Counted from the first letter of the stretch, positions 1-8,581 are shown. The stretch is 64,000 nucleotides of DNA from an uncultured Collinsella sp. (GCA_902465265.1 CABQMF010000006.1:7681-71680); one strand, 5' to 3'. Made by a program: numbers and translations. Notes: a model not told the origin generated them from the letters alone.

Positions 1-1
1 C

Positions 2-820
2 TTGGGACTCTTTGCGCACCTGGTGATTATTTGGGCAGGGCCCATTGGCGTGCAGGTCAAAGGCCTGTTTTACGGCGCGCCCTATCATGATGTGCCGGCG
101 TTGCTTGCGTTTTTGACCATTCTGGTCACGACCGTCAACTTTGTGGTGTCGGTCGAGGTCAATTTCTATCCGCGCTACCGCGACTACTACAGCCTGTTTA
201 ACGACGGCGGCGTGGTGGGCGACATCGTGGTGGCAGAGGGGGAAATGCTCGCCACGCTCAACCGGGAGCTGCGGTTTTGCGCGCTCAAGCAGCTGTTTGT
301 GACGGCAGCGGTCATCTCGCTCGAGACCACGGTGCTCTCGGTCCTGCCACTGGGCTTCAACAACCTGATGCACGGGTATTTCCGCACGCTGTGCGTGGGC
401 TATGGCCTGTATGCCGTGGGCAACACGATTCTGCTCATCTTGCTGTACTTTACCGACTACAAGGGCGCCGTGCTTGCCTCTGGGCTGTTCGCGGGCGTGG
501 CGGGGCTGGCGACCATCGTCTCGCTGTTCTTTCCGCAGCAGTTTTATGGCTTTGGCTTTTTGCTCGGCGCGGCGGTGTTTTTTGTTGTGGCGCTCATGCG
601 GCTCGATACTTATACCGCCAACTTGCCGTATCGTATCCTGAGTCAGCAGCCCATCGTGGCGACCGACAAGACGGGTCGCTTTACGGAGTTGGGCTGCTTG
701 CTCGAACGTGCCGAACAGCGCTATGAGGAGCTGCGTCTACAGGGCGAGCCGCATGGTGCGTTTGAGCGCACGGTGGTCCGTGTGTATCGCAATCGTTGGG
801 GAGGTCCTGATGACCGATAG
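2..820 (+). CDS. pelG: PelG-like exopolysaccharide export membrane protein (C-terminal part, cut by window edge)
   Basis: The frame is open to the left edge, so this is the last 272 or so residues of a longer protein. It is very hydrophobic with about six membrane segments. A cytoplasmic-looking stretch (FYPRYRDYYSLFNDGG, near residue 57) resembles the loop seen in PelG, the MOP-type flippase-like subunit of Pel polysaccharide export, and the end reads as a hydrophilic tail. The assignment comes from remembered family features and from the CotH, VTC and DUF4956 genes downstream, which accompany Gram-positive Pel clusters. Its stop overlaps the start of the next gene, so the two are translationally coupled. 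Another polysaccharide flippase is the main alternative. Confidence 0.66.
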   Translation: MGLFAHLVIIWAGPIGVQVKGLFYGAPYHDVPALLAFLTILVTTVNFVVSVEVNFYPRYRDYYSLFNDGGVVGDIVVAEGEMLATLNRELRFCALKQLFVTAAVISLETTVLSVLPLGFNNLMHGYFRTLCVGYGLYAVGNTILLILLYFTDYKGAVLASGLFAGVAGLATIVSLFFPQQFYGFGFLLGAAVFFVVALMRLDTYTANLPYRILSQQPIVATDKTGRFTELGCLLERAEQRYEELRLQGEPHGAFERTVVRVYRNRWGGPDDR

Positions 821-2579
821 GATGATATCGCGTCGCCGCTTGATTGAGGCGGCTGCCGGCATATTGCTGCTTTCGGGCTGCTCTTCGCAGGACGCATCCT
901 CGACAAAAAAGACCAAGAAGCAGGGCAAGATTAAAAAGGCCGATGCGTCTAGCGAGACCAAGCATCTTCGCGACAAGGATGAGCTGTACGAGGTCTACGA
1001 CGACTCGGGTATCGTATGCATGTACCTGACGGTCTCTCGCGGCAACAGCTCCGAGAATACCGATCATAGCTGGGCCGAGATCAATACCTACTCGGTCTAC
1101 GACTATGCCGACATGGGCGTGGCGCGCTATCAGGTTATGGGCCTGCTGCAGGCGGGCGACGAAGACGGCCCAGTGGCAGGCGAGGTTGGCTATGGCGAGG
1201 AAACGCCCAATGCTACCGTGCAGGTGCGCGGCCAGACGTCGAGCGGTTATACGCAGAAGAATTACAAGGTGGAGCTCAAAAAAGGAAAGGGTACCTGGCG
1301 CCAGCAGCGCGCGATTGCGCTCAACAAGCATATGGCCGAGGGTATGCGTTTTCGCAACAAGATGGCCTACGACCTTATCCGCGGCATTCCCCAGATGATG
1401 GGCCTGCGCACACAGTTTGTGCACCTGTGGGTGTGCGACCAGACCGAAAAGTCCAACGACACCTTTGAGGACTACGGCCTGTTTACACAGGTCGAGCAGC
1501 TTAATAAGACGGCGCTTAAGGCACATGGCCTAGATAAGAATGGACACCTTTACAAGGTGAACAGCTTTGAGTTCTATCGCTACGAGGACACCATTAAGCT
1601 CGCCGACGATCCCGACTACAACCAGGCCAACTTTGAGGGCATGCTCGAGATTAAGGGCGACTCGGACCACACCAAGCTCATCGATATGCTCGATGCGCTC
1701 AACGACGAATCGCAAAAGATCGATAACGTGCTCGACACCTACTTTGATACCGAGAATCTGGTCTATTGGCTGGCGTTTCAGATCCTGACGGGCAACTGCG
1801 ATACGCAGAACCGTAACTGCTATCTGTACAGCCCGCTTAACTCAAATACCTGGTACTTTTTAGATTGGGATAACGACGGCATGCTGCGTAAGCTTGAGTT
1901 GAGCCTGAAGGGGTTCTCGGACTATGCGAGCTGGGAGCGCGGCGTGAGCAACTACTGGGGCAACGTGCTGTTTAACCGCGCGTTGCGCAGCAAGTCGTTC
2001 CGCAGCGAACTCGACCGTGCCGTCAAGGACTTGCGCTCGTATTTGACCGAGGAACGTCTGGCCAAGATGATCAAACATTATCGCGAGGTTACCGAATCCC
2101 TGGTCTTTGCTTCGCCCGATATCGACAATCTGCCTGTCACCAAGGATCAATACGAGCAAATCGCTGCGGCGATTCCTTCCGAGATCGAGGAGAACTATAA
2201 GAGCTATCGCGAGAGCTATAAGAAGCCCATGCCGTTCTACATTGGCGTGCCGCAGATCGATAACGGTAAGCTGCGCATCAACTGGGATGCGTCCTACGAC
2301 TTTAAGGCGCGCGACATTCGCTATACCGTGGAGCTTGCGCGCGACTATGCCATAAGCGACGTGGTCTTTAAGGCCGAGGACGTGCTGCTTCCCGAGGTGA
2401 CCTGCGATGCGCCCGATGCCGGCCAGTATTTTGTGCGCGTGCGCGCCACCAACTCCGACGGCTATACGCAAGATGCGTTTGACTACTATGTGACCGACGA
2501 TGGCAAACAGTACGGCATGAAGTGTTTTTACGTGCAGGACGGCGGTAGGGTCGTGGAGGACACGTATGAGGAGGGCTAG
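810..2579 (+). CDS. CotH-family kinase-like lipoprotein
   Basis: Start chosen at ATG 810 because GGGGAGG lies just upstream; it overlaps the previous stop, and the longer frame from 708 lies inside that gene. The 589-residue product opens with a charged segment, a hydrophobic core and a lipobox (LLSGC, Cys24), so it should be a lipid-anchored surface protein. CotH hallmarks are visible: an RGQTSSGYTQKNYK block near residue 140, NCDTQNRN near 329-336 (putative catalytic Asp331 and Asn) and DWD at 352-354 (putative metal site). CotH proteins of spore formers phosphorylate coat proteins; here the context is polysaccharide export, so the substrate is unknown. The last 130 residues resemble a fibronectin-like beta domain. 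Confidence 0.86.
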   Translation: MTDRMISRRRLIEAAAGILLLSGCSSQDASSTKKTKKQGKIKKADASSETKHLRDKDELYEVYDDSGIVCMYLTVSRGNSSENTDHSWAEINTYSVYDYADMGVARYQVMGLLQAGDEDGPVAGEVGYGEETPNATVQVRGQTSSGYTQKNYKVELKKGKGTWRQQRAIALNKHMAEGMRFRNKMAYDLIRGIPQMMGLRTQFVHLWVCDQTEKSNDTFEDYGLFTQVEQLNKTALKAHGLDKNGHLYKVNSFEFYRYEDTIKLADDPDYNQANFEGMLEIKGDSDHTKLIDMLDALNDESQKIDNVLDTYFDTENLVYWLAFQILTGNCDTQNRNCYLYSPLNSNTWYFLDWDNDGMLRKLELSLKGFSDYASWERGVSNYWGNVLFNRALRSKSFRSELDRAVKDLRSYLTEERLAKMIKHYREVTESLVFASPDIDNLPVTKDQYEQIAAAIPSEIEENYKSYRESYKKPMPFYIGVPQIDNGKLRINWDASYDFKARDIRYTVELARDYAISDVVFKAEDVLLPEVTCDAPDAGQYFVRVRATNSDGYTQDAFDYYVTDDGKQYGMKCFYVQDGGRVVEDTYEEG

Positions 2580-3357
2580 TGCGCTGCTCGAGCGCCTGGT
2601 GGCACCTCCCGCGCGTACCACGCAGGAGCGTTACCGCCACGAGCTCAAATACCTCATCAACGAGGGCGAGCATGCCGCGCTTGCCTGTCGCATGGCGCCG
2701 GTGTTTAAGCTGGATAAGCATGCGCGGGCGGGCGGCTACACCATTCGCAGCCTGTACTTTGACGACTACTGCAACTCGGCCTACGAGGAAAAAGACGCCG
2801 GCATTCTCATGCGCAAAAAGTATCGCGTGCGCATCTATAACGGCAGCGACAAGGTGATTAAGCTCGAGCGCAAAAAGAAGTACGGCAGCTGGATTTACAA
2901 GGAGGACGCGCCGCTCACGCGTGGCGAGTTTGAGCAGATCCTAGCCGGCGACTACGACTTTTTGCTCAGGAGCCCCCATCAACTCTGCCGCGAGTTCTAC
3001 ATCGAGTGCATCTGCAATATGATGCGCCCGCGGACCATTGTGGATTACGAGCGCGAGCCGTGGGTGATGGACGAAGGCACCGTGCGCATCACGTTTGACA
3101 TGAACGTGCGCGCCGCGGTGGGAAGCTTCGATATCTTTGACGCGACGCTGCCCGCGCTGCCCGTTCTGGAGCCCGGCAAGCTGGTGATGGAGGTCAAATT
3201 TACGGAGTTTTGCCCGCAGTTGGTGCGCGATATGGTGCCGCCGGGCGCGGCGGAGCTCACGGCGGTCTCCAAGTACTGCCTGTGCTACGAAAAGACCGCC
3301 TACCTGCGCGGTTTTAACTACTGGGAATCGGATTTTGAGAACCGAGGGGATATTTAG
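2566..3357 (+). CDS. VTC-domain (polyphosphate polymerase-like) protein
   Basis: 263 residues; the start overlaps the cotH-like stop by 14 bases. The N-terminal RHELKY (24-29), the basic strand VIKLERKKK near residue 100, EVKF near 209 and SKYCLCYEK near 235 fit the tunnel-lining strands of VTC/triphosphate-tunnel polyphosphate polymerases, whose Arg/Lys and Glu residues bind phosphate chains and metal. No membrane segment is seen, so it is probably cytosolic and may partner with the DUF4956 membrane protein encoded next. Family knowledge says bacterial VTC proteins often sit beside CotH and DUF4956; whether this one makes polyphosphate is not known. Confidence 0.85.
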   Translation: MRRASALLERLVAPPARTTQERYRHELKYLINEGEHAALACRMAPVFKLDKHARAGGYTIRSLYFDDYCNSAYEEKDAGILMRKKYRVRIYNGSDKVIKLERKKKYGSWIYKEDAPLTRGEFEQILAGDYDFLLRSPHQLCREFYIECICNMMRPRTIVDYEREPWVMDEGTVRITFDMNVRAAVGSFDIFDATLPALPVLEPGKLVMEVKFTEFCPQLVRDMVPPGAAELTAVSKYCLCYEKTAYLRGFNYWESDFENRGDI

Positions 3358-3360
3358 ACC

Positions 3361-4026
3361 ATGAGCACCAGGGACTTTTTTAAGAACTCCGTCTTGGAGG
3401 CGTTTGGCCAGGTCGACCCTGCCAAGATTGGCTTGTCGCTGTTCGTGGCGCTCGCTATGGGCATCCTGATTTATTACGTGTACAAGCGCTTCTTTACCGG
3501 CGTGGTGTATTCGCGTAGTTTTGCCGTGACGCTCGTGGGCATGTGCGTGCTCACGTGCATGGTGACGCTCGCGATCTCGACCAACGTGGTCATCTCGCTC
3601 GGTATGGTCGGTGCTCTGTCCATCGTCCGTTATCGTACGGCTGTCAAGGACCCGCTCGACCTGCTGTATCTGTTCTGGGCCATTACCACGGGCATTACGG
3701 CGGGCGCCGGCATGTATGCGCTCGTGGGGCTCACGGCGGTGGTCATCGTGGCGATGATCGCCGGCTTTGCGAGCCACCAAGACAAGGCGCGCGTGTACAT
3801 GATGGTCATCCACTACACGGGCCAGACTACCGGCGACGACATCGTGCGTGCATTTGGGCGCACCAAGTTTACGGTGAAGTCCAAGACCTTGCGCGGTGAC
3901 AAGGTGGAGATGGCCGTCGAGGTGTTCTCTGACGGTGTGGATATGCCCTATGCCGACGCCATCCGTGCGCTCGACGGTGTGGAGGACCTGACGTTAATCC
4001 AATACAACGGCGAATACCACGGCTAG
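3361..4026 (+). CDS. DUF4956 membrane protein
   Basis: 221 residues, starting three bases after the VTC stop. Four or so membrane helices fill residues 20-140 (for instance IGLSLFVALAMGILIYYV and the stretch after TAVKDPLDLLYLFW), followed by a soluble alpha/beta tail of about 80 residues. The conserved patch GALSIVRYRTAVKDPLDL is typical of DUF4956. The family has no defined biochemical role that I know of. Its fixed company with VTC and CotH proteins suggests a membrane platform or channel for the same process. It ends the exopolysaccharide-linked operon; the following gap carries a large foldback element. Confidence 0.85.
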   Translation: MSTRDFFKNSVLEAFGQVDPAKIGLSLFVALAMGILIYYVYKRFFTGVVYSRSFAVTLVGMCVLTCMVTLAISTNVVISLGMVGALSIVRYRTAVKDPLDLLYLFWAITTGITAGAGMYALVGLTAVVIVAMIAGFASHQDKARVYMMVIHYTGQTTGDDIVRAFGRTKFTVKSKTLRGDKVEMAVEVFSDGVDMPYADAIRALDGVEDLTLIQYNGEYHG

Positions 4027-4035
4027 AACCCTAGC

Positions 4036-4316
4036 GAGCAAATTGCACAAAGAGGGGCGCTCCTGGTCGAGCAAACGTCAGCGAGCGGGCATCTGCCGTG
4101 GCTATTATGTTCCGGCGTTCTGACGAACGCCGGACCGCTCGACGCTGCGCACGCATCTGCCGGGCGATCTGCCGCTCAAACCGTCGCTCGCGTACATGAA
4201 GTACGCGTCGCTCCTCTTTCGCGGCACCTCGCCACGGCGGCTGCGCGCTCGCTGACGTTTGCTTGACCTGGGCTGTTGAAATGATCCATGTGGCTCGCCC
4301 CATTTGCTCAATTTGC
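4036..4316. repeat. Nested inverted-repeat (MITE-like or structured RNA) element
   Basis: The gap between DUF4956 and the LacI gene folds back on itself. Outer arms: GCAAATTG at 4038-4045 and CAATTTGC at 4309-4316. Main arms: 4065-4087 and 4246-4268, 22 of 23 positions complementary. A further partial pairing joins 4093-4102 to 4231-4240, and a perfect 9 bp hairpin (TCCGGCGTT / AACGCCGGA) lies near 4110-4134. No convincing gene is present. The shape fits a small non-autonomous element or a structured transcript; it may also terminate the upstream operon. Confidence 0.6.
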
Positions 4317-4338
4317 CGGTATGGGTTGGGTATCATTG

Positions 4339-4352
4339 TGTAAGCGATTTCA
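4339..4352. promoter_or_regulatory. Putative LacI-family operator before its own gene
   Basis: TGTAAGCGATTTCA is a near-palindrome with a central CG, as bound by LacI/GalR proteins. It is the reverse-complement counterpart of TGAAAACGATTACA at 5436-5449 before the PTS gene (12 of 14 positions agree). It lies just upstream of the repressor start, which suggests autoregulation. Confidence 0.6.
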
Positions 4353-4367
4353 ATGACAGGGGTGCTC

Positions 4368-5348
4368 GTGGTAAAGATGAAAGATGTGGCCGAGCTGGCA
4401 GGCGTTTCGAGCGCCGCCGTCTCGCGCTACCTCAACGGTGGATATATCTCTGCGGATAAGGCCGACCGCATTAAGCAGGCGATTGAGCTGACCGGATACG
4501 TGCGGTCCAGCCAGGCTCGCGCGCTGCGCACCGGATCCACCAAGCTCGTCGGCGTCATCGTGCCTAAGATCAACTCGGAATCCGTAAGCCGCATTACCGC
4601 CGGCATTGGCCAGGTGCTCGGTCGCCGAGGCTACCAGATGCTGCTTGCCAATACCGACAACGCGGCCGAGCGTGAGCTCGAGTATCTTGACCTGTTCCAG
4701 AACCATCCGGTCGATGGCATCGTGCTCGTGGCGACCATGATCACCGACGAACATCGCGCGGCCATTGCGTCTTGCCGTGTGCCCATTGTGCTGATCGGCC
4801 AAAACGTCGAGGGCGCGGCGTGCGTCTATCACGACGATTACGAGGCTGCCTTTGAGCTGGGCCAGGCGCTCGCTGGTCGGGTAGATGGCAAGATCGCCTA
4901 CATTGGAGTTACCGAAGAAGACCGCGCGGCTGGTTATGACCGCCGTCGCGGTTTTGAGGCCGGATTGCGCGCCGCGGGCAACCCGCTCGATGCCGCCTTG
5001 ATTCGCCTGGGCTCGTTTACGCTCGACTCGGGCTATAGCGCGGCGCGTGAGCTGCTTTCCGTCGCTCCCGATGTTTCGTTTATCGCCTGCGCGACCGATA
5101 CCATGGCGGCGGGCGCGCTGCGTGCCATCGATGAGGTTCGCGGCATGGGCGAGGGTATACACCGCGTGAGCGGTTTTGGAGACAACGCGTTTTTGCGCGC
5201 GCTGACGGGCGGCATTCCCACCGTGCATTATGGCTACCTGACCAGTGGCGTCGAGGCGACCAATATGTTGCTCAACACGCTCGATGGCGTGGAGGGGGAG
5301 AGCGGTCTCAAGACGCTCAAACTCGGCCATCAACTTATGAATGTCTAG
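4368..5348 (+). CDS. LacI-family transcriptional repressor (sucrose-type locus)
   Basis: Start GTG 4368 is preferred: AGGGG sits five bases upstream and it gives the usual LacI beginning VVKMKDVAELAGVS; ATG 4353 is in frame but lacks a ribosome site. The 326-residue product has an N-terminal helix-turn-helix (KMKDVAELAGVSSAAVSRYLNGG), the hinge helix region near residue 50, and a periplasmic-binding-protein-like effector domain. The next two genes encode a PTS EIIBC and a GH32 hydrolase, so the natural effector is probably sucrose, a fructoside or its 6-phosphate. Matching operators lie before this gene and before the PTS gene. It is transcribed in the same direction as its targets. Confidence 0.9.
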   Translation: MVKMKDVAELAGVSSAAVSRYLNGGYISADKADRIKQAIELTGYVRSSQARALRTGSTKLVGVIVPKINSESVSRITAGIGQVLGRRGYQMLLANTDNAAERELEYLDLFQNHPVDGIVLVATMITDEHRAAIASCRVPIVLIGQNVEGAACVYHDDYEAAFELGQALAGRVDGKIAYIGVTEEDRAAGYDRRRGFEAGLRAAGNPLDAALIRLGSFTLDSGYSAARELLSVAPDVSFIACATDTMAAGALRAIDEVRGMGEGIHRVSGFGDNAFLRALTGGIPTVHYGYLTSGVEATNMLLNTLDGVEGESGLKTLKLGHQLMNV

Positions 5349-5397
5349 GCTTATGGCATGTCTGCCTGCCTTTGAGGCCCCTGTTTTGCCGTAAAAC

Positions 5398-5429
5398 TAC
5401 CATTCACCGGCTTTTTCCTACCGTTCACC
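5398..5429 (+). promoter_or_regulatory. Pair of 11 bp direct repeats upstream of the PTS gene
   Basis: TACCATTCACC (5398-5408) and TACCGTTCACC (5419-5429) differ at one base and are spaced 21 bp start to start, two helical turns on one DNA face. The second overlaps the putative -35. This is the layout of an activator site, but no protein is assigned. Confidence 0.4.
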
Positions 5430-5451
5430 CTACTGTGAAAACGATTACAGT
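5424..5451 (+). promoter_or_regulatory. Putative PTS promoter with embedded LacI operator
   Basis: TTCACC (5424-5429), a 16 bp spacer and TACAGT (5446-5451) make a plausible vegetative promoter. The operator-like palindrome TGAAAACGATTACA (5436-5449) lies between and over these boxes, so a bound repressor would block RNA polymerase. Confidence 0.5.
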
Positions 5452-5505
5452 GTAAGTGTCAAAGATGGCAGGGTGTGAATGCGCCCGTTGGAGGAAAGGG
5501 AAGTC

Positions 5506-6906
5506 ATGGACTACCGCAAATCAGCCCAAGAGGTGCTCGACAACATCGGTGGCGCCGACAACGTTGTTTCGGCCGCACACTGCGCCACGCGCCTGCGCCT
5601 GGTGATTGCCGATAACGCGAAGGTCGACAAGGAGGCCCTCGAGAATATCGACGGCGCTAAGGGCGTCTTTGAGGCCCAGGGCCAGCTCCAGATTATTTTT
5701 GGCACTGGCACCGTCAATAAGGTCTACGACGAGTTCATTGCGCTCAGCGGCGTCGAGGCTGCCACCAAGGCCGAGGTCAAGGAGGCCGCGGCGCAGCAGC
5801 AGAACATCTTTATGCGTGCCATTAAGGTGCTCGGCGACGTTTTTGTCCCCATCATCCCCGCCATCGTGGCTTCGGGCCTGCTGCTGGGCATTATGAGCGC
5901 CCTCAACTTTATGGCCTCCAACGGCTTTATCGCGCTCGACACTAATAACTTTATCTACAAGATCGCCGACCTGGTCTCGGGCACGTCCTTTGGCATTCTG
6001 CAGATCCTGATCGGTTACTCCGCCGCTAAGGCCTTTGGCGCCAACCCGTATCTGGGCGCCGTCGTCGGTGGTGCGTTCATCAACTCCTCGCTGCAGAGCG
6101 CCTACACGGTTGCCTCCGAGGGCGTGCAGACCATGGTCACCGTCATTCCCGGCGTGTACAGTTTTGAGTGGGTTGGCTATCAGGGCCATGTGATCCCGAT
6201 CGTTATCGCCTGTGCCATTCTGGCCTTCTTGGAGAAGCGTCTCCACAAGGTTGTCCCCGAGATGTTCGACCTGTTTGTGACCCCGCTCGTCTCGGTGTTC
6301 GTGACCGTGCTCGTGACCCTCGTTGCCGTCGGCCCCATCTTTGTCTGGGCCGAGAACGCCATTCTCGGTCTGATCCAGGCCCTGCTGACCCTGCCCTTCG
6401 GCATCGGTTCCTTTATCGTCGGCCTGTTCTATGCCCCCACGGTCGTTACCGGTATCCATCAGATGTACACCGCCATCGACCTGGGCCAGCTCGCCCAGTA
6501 CGGTGTGACCTACTGGCTGCCCATCGCCAGTGCCGCCAACATCGCCCAGGGTGGTGCCGCGCTCGCCGTTGCCTTTAAGACCCGCGATGCCAAGATCAAG
6601 GGCCTGGCGCTTCCTTCGGCCCTGTCCGCCTTCATGGGCATTACCGAGCCCGCCATCTTTGGTGTGAACCTTCGCTTCTTTAAGCCCTTCATCGCCGGCT
6701 GCATCGGCGGCGGTTGCGGTGCCCTGGTCTGTGCGCTCACCTCGCTGGCCGCCTCCGGCACGGGCGTTACGGGTATCTTCGGTATCCTGCTTTGCCTGGC
6801 CCAGCCCGTGCAGTACGCGATCATGTTTGCGGTCGCCGCGCTGGTTTCCTTTGCCGTCTCGTTTGTCCTGTACAAGGACGAGCCCAAGGCTTCCGAGCAG
6901 GCGTAG
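5506..6906 (+). CDS. PTS sugar transporter EIIBC (glucose/sucrose superfamily)
   Basis: Start ATG 5506 follows a strong GGAGGAAAGGG site; in-frame codons before it lack one. The 466-residue protein has an EIIB domain at 1-80 with the phosphorylated cysteine in AAHCATRLR (Cys26), a linker of about 25 residues, then an EIIC domain with about ten membrane helices and the GITEPAIFGVNLR signature near 380-392. There is no EIIA domain, so phosphate must come from an EIIA encoded elsewhere, as for sucrose/trehalose EIIBC permeases. Flanked by a LacI repressor and a GH32 hydrolase, it most likely imports sucrose or another fructoside as a 6-phosphate. Confidence 0.9.
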   Translation: MDYRKSAQEVLDNIGGADNVVSAAHCATRLRLVIADNAKVDKEALENIDGAKGVFEAQGQLQIIFGTGTVNKVYDEFIALSGVEAATKAEVKEAAAQQQNIFMRAIKVLGDVFVPIIPAIVASGLLLGIMSALNFMASNGFIALDTNNFIYKIADLVSGTSFGILQILIGYSAAKAFGANPYLGAVVGGAFINSSLQSAYTVASEGVQTMVTVIPGVYSFEWVGYQGHVIPIVIACAILAFLEKRLHKVVPEMFDLFVTPLVSVFVTVLVTLVAVGPIFVWAENAILGLIQALLTLPFGIGSFIVGLFYAPTVVTGIHQMYTAIDLGQLAQYGVTYWLPIASAANIAQGGAALAVAFKTRDAKIKGLALPSALSAFMGITEPAIFGVNLRFFKPFIAGCIGGGCGALVCALTSLAASGTGVTGIFGILLCLAQPVQYAIMFAVAALVSFAVSFVLYKDEPKASEQA

Positions 6907-6924
6907 GATTTGCGTAAACAAAAA

Positions 6925-6957
6925 GCCCGCAGGCTCCATCCTGTGGGCGTTTTGTTT
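6925..6957 (+). terminator. Intrinsic terminator after the PTS gene
   Basis: GCCCGCAGG and CCTGTGGGC form a 9 bp stem (one wobble) around a six-base loop, followed by GTTTTGTTT. It separates the PTS gene from the hydrolase gene, so the latter needs read-through or its own promoter. Confidence 0.8.
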
Positions 6958-6968
6958 ATCTGGAACCC

Positions 6969-6996
6969 TTGATTTGAGCGTTCGTTGATTTAATTC
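6969..6996 (+). promoter_or_regulatory. Possible promoter of the GH32 gene
   Basis: TTGATT, a 16 bp spacer and TAATTC lie between the terminator and the hydrolase start. No copy of the upstream LacI operator is seen here. Confidence 0.35.
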
Positions 6997-7010
6997 GATT
7001 GGATACCGAC

Positions 7011-8543
7011 ATGTCTAACGCACTTCAGCGCGATCTTGCCAAGCTCGTTGCCAATATGGATGCAGAGGCCGCCGAGCGTGGCCACGGGCCCTATACTCAG
7101 CATTTTCATATTATGCCGCCCACGGGCTGGCTCAACGACCCCAACGGGCTTTGCCAGGCCGATGGCGTGTTTCACGCATACTTCCAGTATGCTCCGTTTG
7201 ATGTGAATGGCGGCGTCAAGATGTGGGGTCATGCCACGAGCCGCGACCTTATGAACTGGGAGTATGTTGGCGCGCCGCTGCTTCCCGATGTGCCGTTCGA
7301 CTGCCATGGTGTGTACTCGGGCTCGGCATTGGTCGAGGACGGTCGCATTCGCGTGCTCTATACCGGCAACGTTAAGCTCCCCGATGCGGACGGCGTCTTT
7401 GACTATGTCAACTCCGGCCGTCGCGCCGATACCGTGTACGTCGAGAGCGCCGATGGACAGACGTTTAGCCAAAAGCGCGTGGTGCTGGCGTCGGAGGACT
7501 ATCCCGAGGATCTGACGTGCCACGTGCGTGACCCCAAGGTGTGGCGCGATGATGATGGGCGTTACCACATGGTGCTGGGCGCGCGTCGTCGCGTTGACGG
7601 TCCGCATGTCGAGAGTCGTTTTTGCGCCATGCATGGCGAGGGTGCCGGTCGCGATGTGGGCGAGATCCTGGTGTATGGCTCGGCCGATATGCTGAGCTGG
7701 GAGCTCGAGAACCGCGTGTCTACGCCCGAGCGTTTTGGCTTTATGTGGGAGTGCCCGGGATACCTTGAGCTCGAGGCGGATGGCGGTGTACCGGCGAAGT
7801 GGCTGTCCTTCTCTCCCCAGGGGCTCGAGGGCGGTCGTTGGGACCGCGGCAACGTATACGCTGCTGGCTACATGCCTGTAACGGGCGACATTACGGGTGG
7901 TAAGGACGCTTATGAGCTGGGCGAGTTCCGCCTGTGGGACGCCGGTTTTGACTTCTATGCTCCGCAGGAGTTTACGGCCCAGGACGGTCGCCATATCTTG
8001 ATTGGCTGGATGGGCATGCCGGATGAGCCGACCTATGGCAACGCACCCACCGTGGCGTGCGGCTGGCAGCACTGCATGACGGTGCCGCGTGAGCTTACAT
8101 CCGGTGCTGGCGGCGTGGTGTTGCAGCAGCCGGCGCGCGAGATCGAGCACCATTATGCCTCGGTGCGTGTGGGGGCGGGCTCGTTGGAGGTTGCCGACGA
8201 TACCTGCTTTGACGTTGTTGTTGACGGTGTCGACGGCGCGTTTACCGCGACCGTTGATGGCGAGCTTAAGCTGGCGTTTATGCCCGCCGAGGGCGAACTG
8301 CCCTCGCGCTTTGAGATGCGATTTATCGATGAGGGTCGCGCTTCTGCCGGCTGCGGTCGTACCGTGCGCTGGGAGCCCGTCGACGAGGTGCGCAACGTGC
8401 GTATTGTTGGCGACGTCTCTTCGGTCGAGGTGTTTGTGAACGATGGCGCGCTCGTGTTTTCGACGCGCATCTATCCCGAGGCCTATGGCGTGACCGTTCA
8501 CGCTCCGAGTGCGAACGTGACCTACCACGCGCTCAACATCTAG
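7011..8543 (+). CDS. GH32 beta-fructosidase / sucrose-6-phosphate hydrolase
   Basis: ATG 7011 was chosen over an in-frame TTG at 6999; neither has a strong ribosome site. The 510-residue protein has the GH32 five-blade catalytic domain with WLNDPNG (nucleophile Asp43), RDP at 173-175 (transition-state Asp174) and WECPG (acid/base Glu247), then a C-terminal beta-sandwich ending with a motif like the family's SVEVFVNDG. No signal peptide is seen, so it is intracellular and probably cleaves sucrose-6-phosphate delivered by the neighbouring PTS. Inulo-oligosaccharide hydrolysis is the main alternative. No fructokinase gene is adjacent. Confidence 0.92.
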   Translation: MSNALQRDLAKLVANMDAEAAERGHGPYTQHFHIMPPTGWLNDPNGLCQADGVFHAYFQYAPFDVNGGVKMWGHATSRDLMNWEYVGAPLLPDVPFDCHGVYSGSALVEDGRIRVLYTGNVKLPDADGVFDYVNSGRRADTVYVESADGQTFSQKRVVLASEDYPEDLTCHVRDPKVWRDDDGRYHMVLGARRRVDGPHVESRFCAMHGEGAGRDVGEILVYGSADMLSWELENRVSTPERFGFMWECPGYLELEADGGVPAKWLSFSPQGLEGGRWDRGNVYAAGYMPVTGDITGGKDAYELGEFRLWDAGFDFYAPQEFTAQDGRHILIGWMGMPDEPTYGNAPTVACGWQHCMTVPRELTSGAGGVVLQQPAREIEHHYASVRVGAGSLEVADDTCFDVVVDGVDGAFTATVDGELKLAFMPAEGELPSRFEMRFIDEGRASAGCGRTVRWEPVDEVRNVRIVGDVSSVEVFVNDGALVFSTRIYPEAYGVTVHAPSANVTYHALNI

Positions 8544-8581
8544 GCGATTCGACGCATTTCGGCGCTATACTGCAGCCGTTG

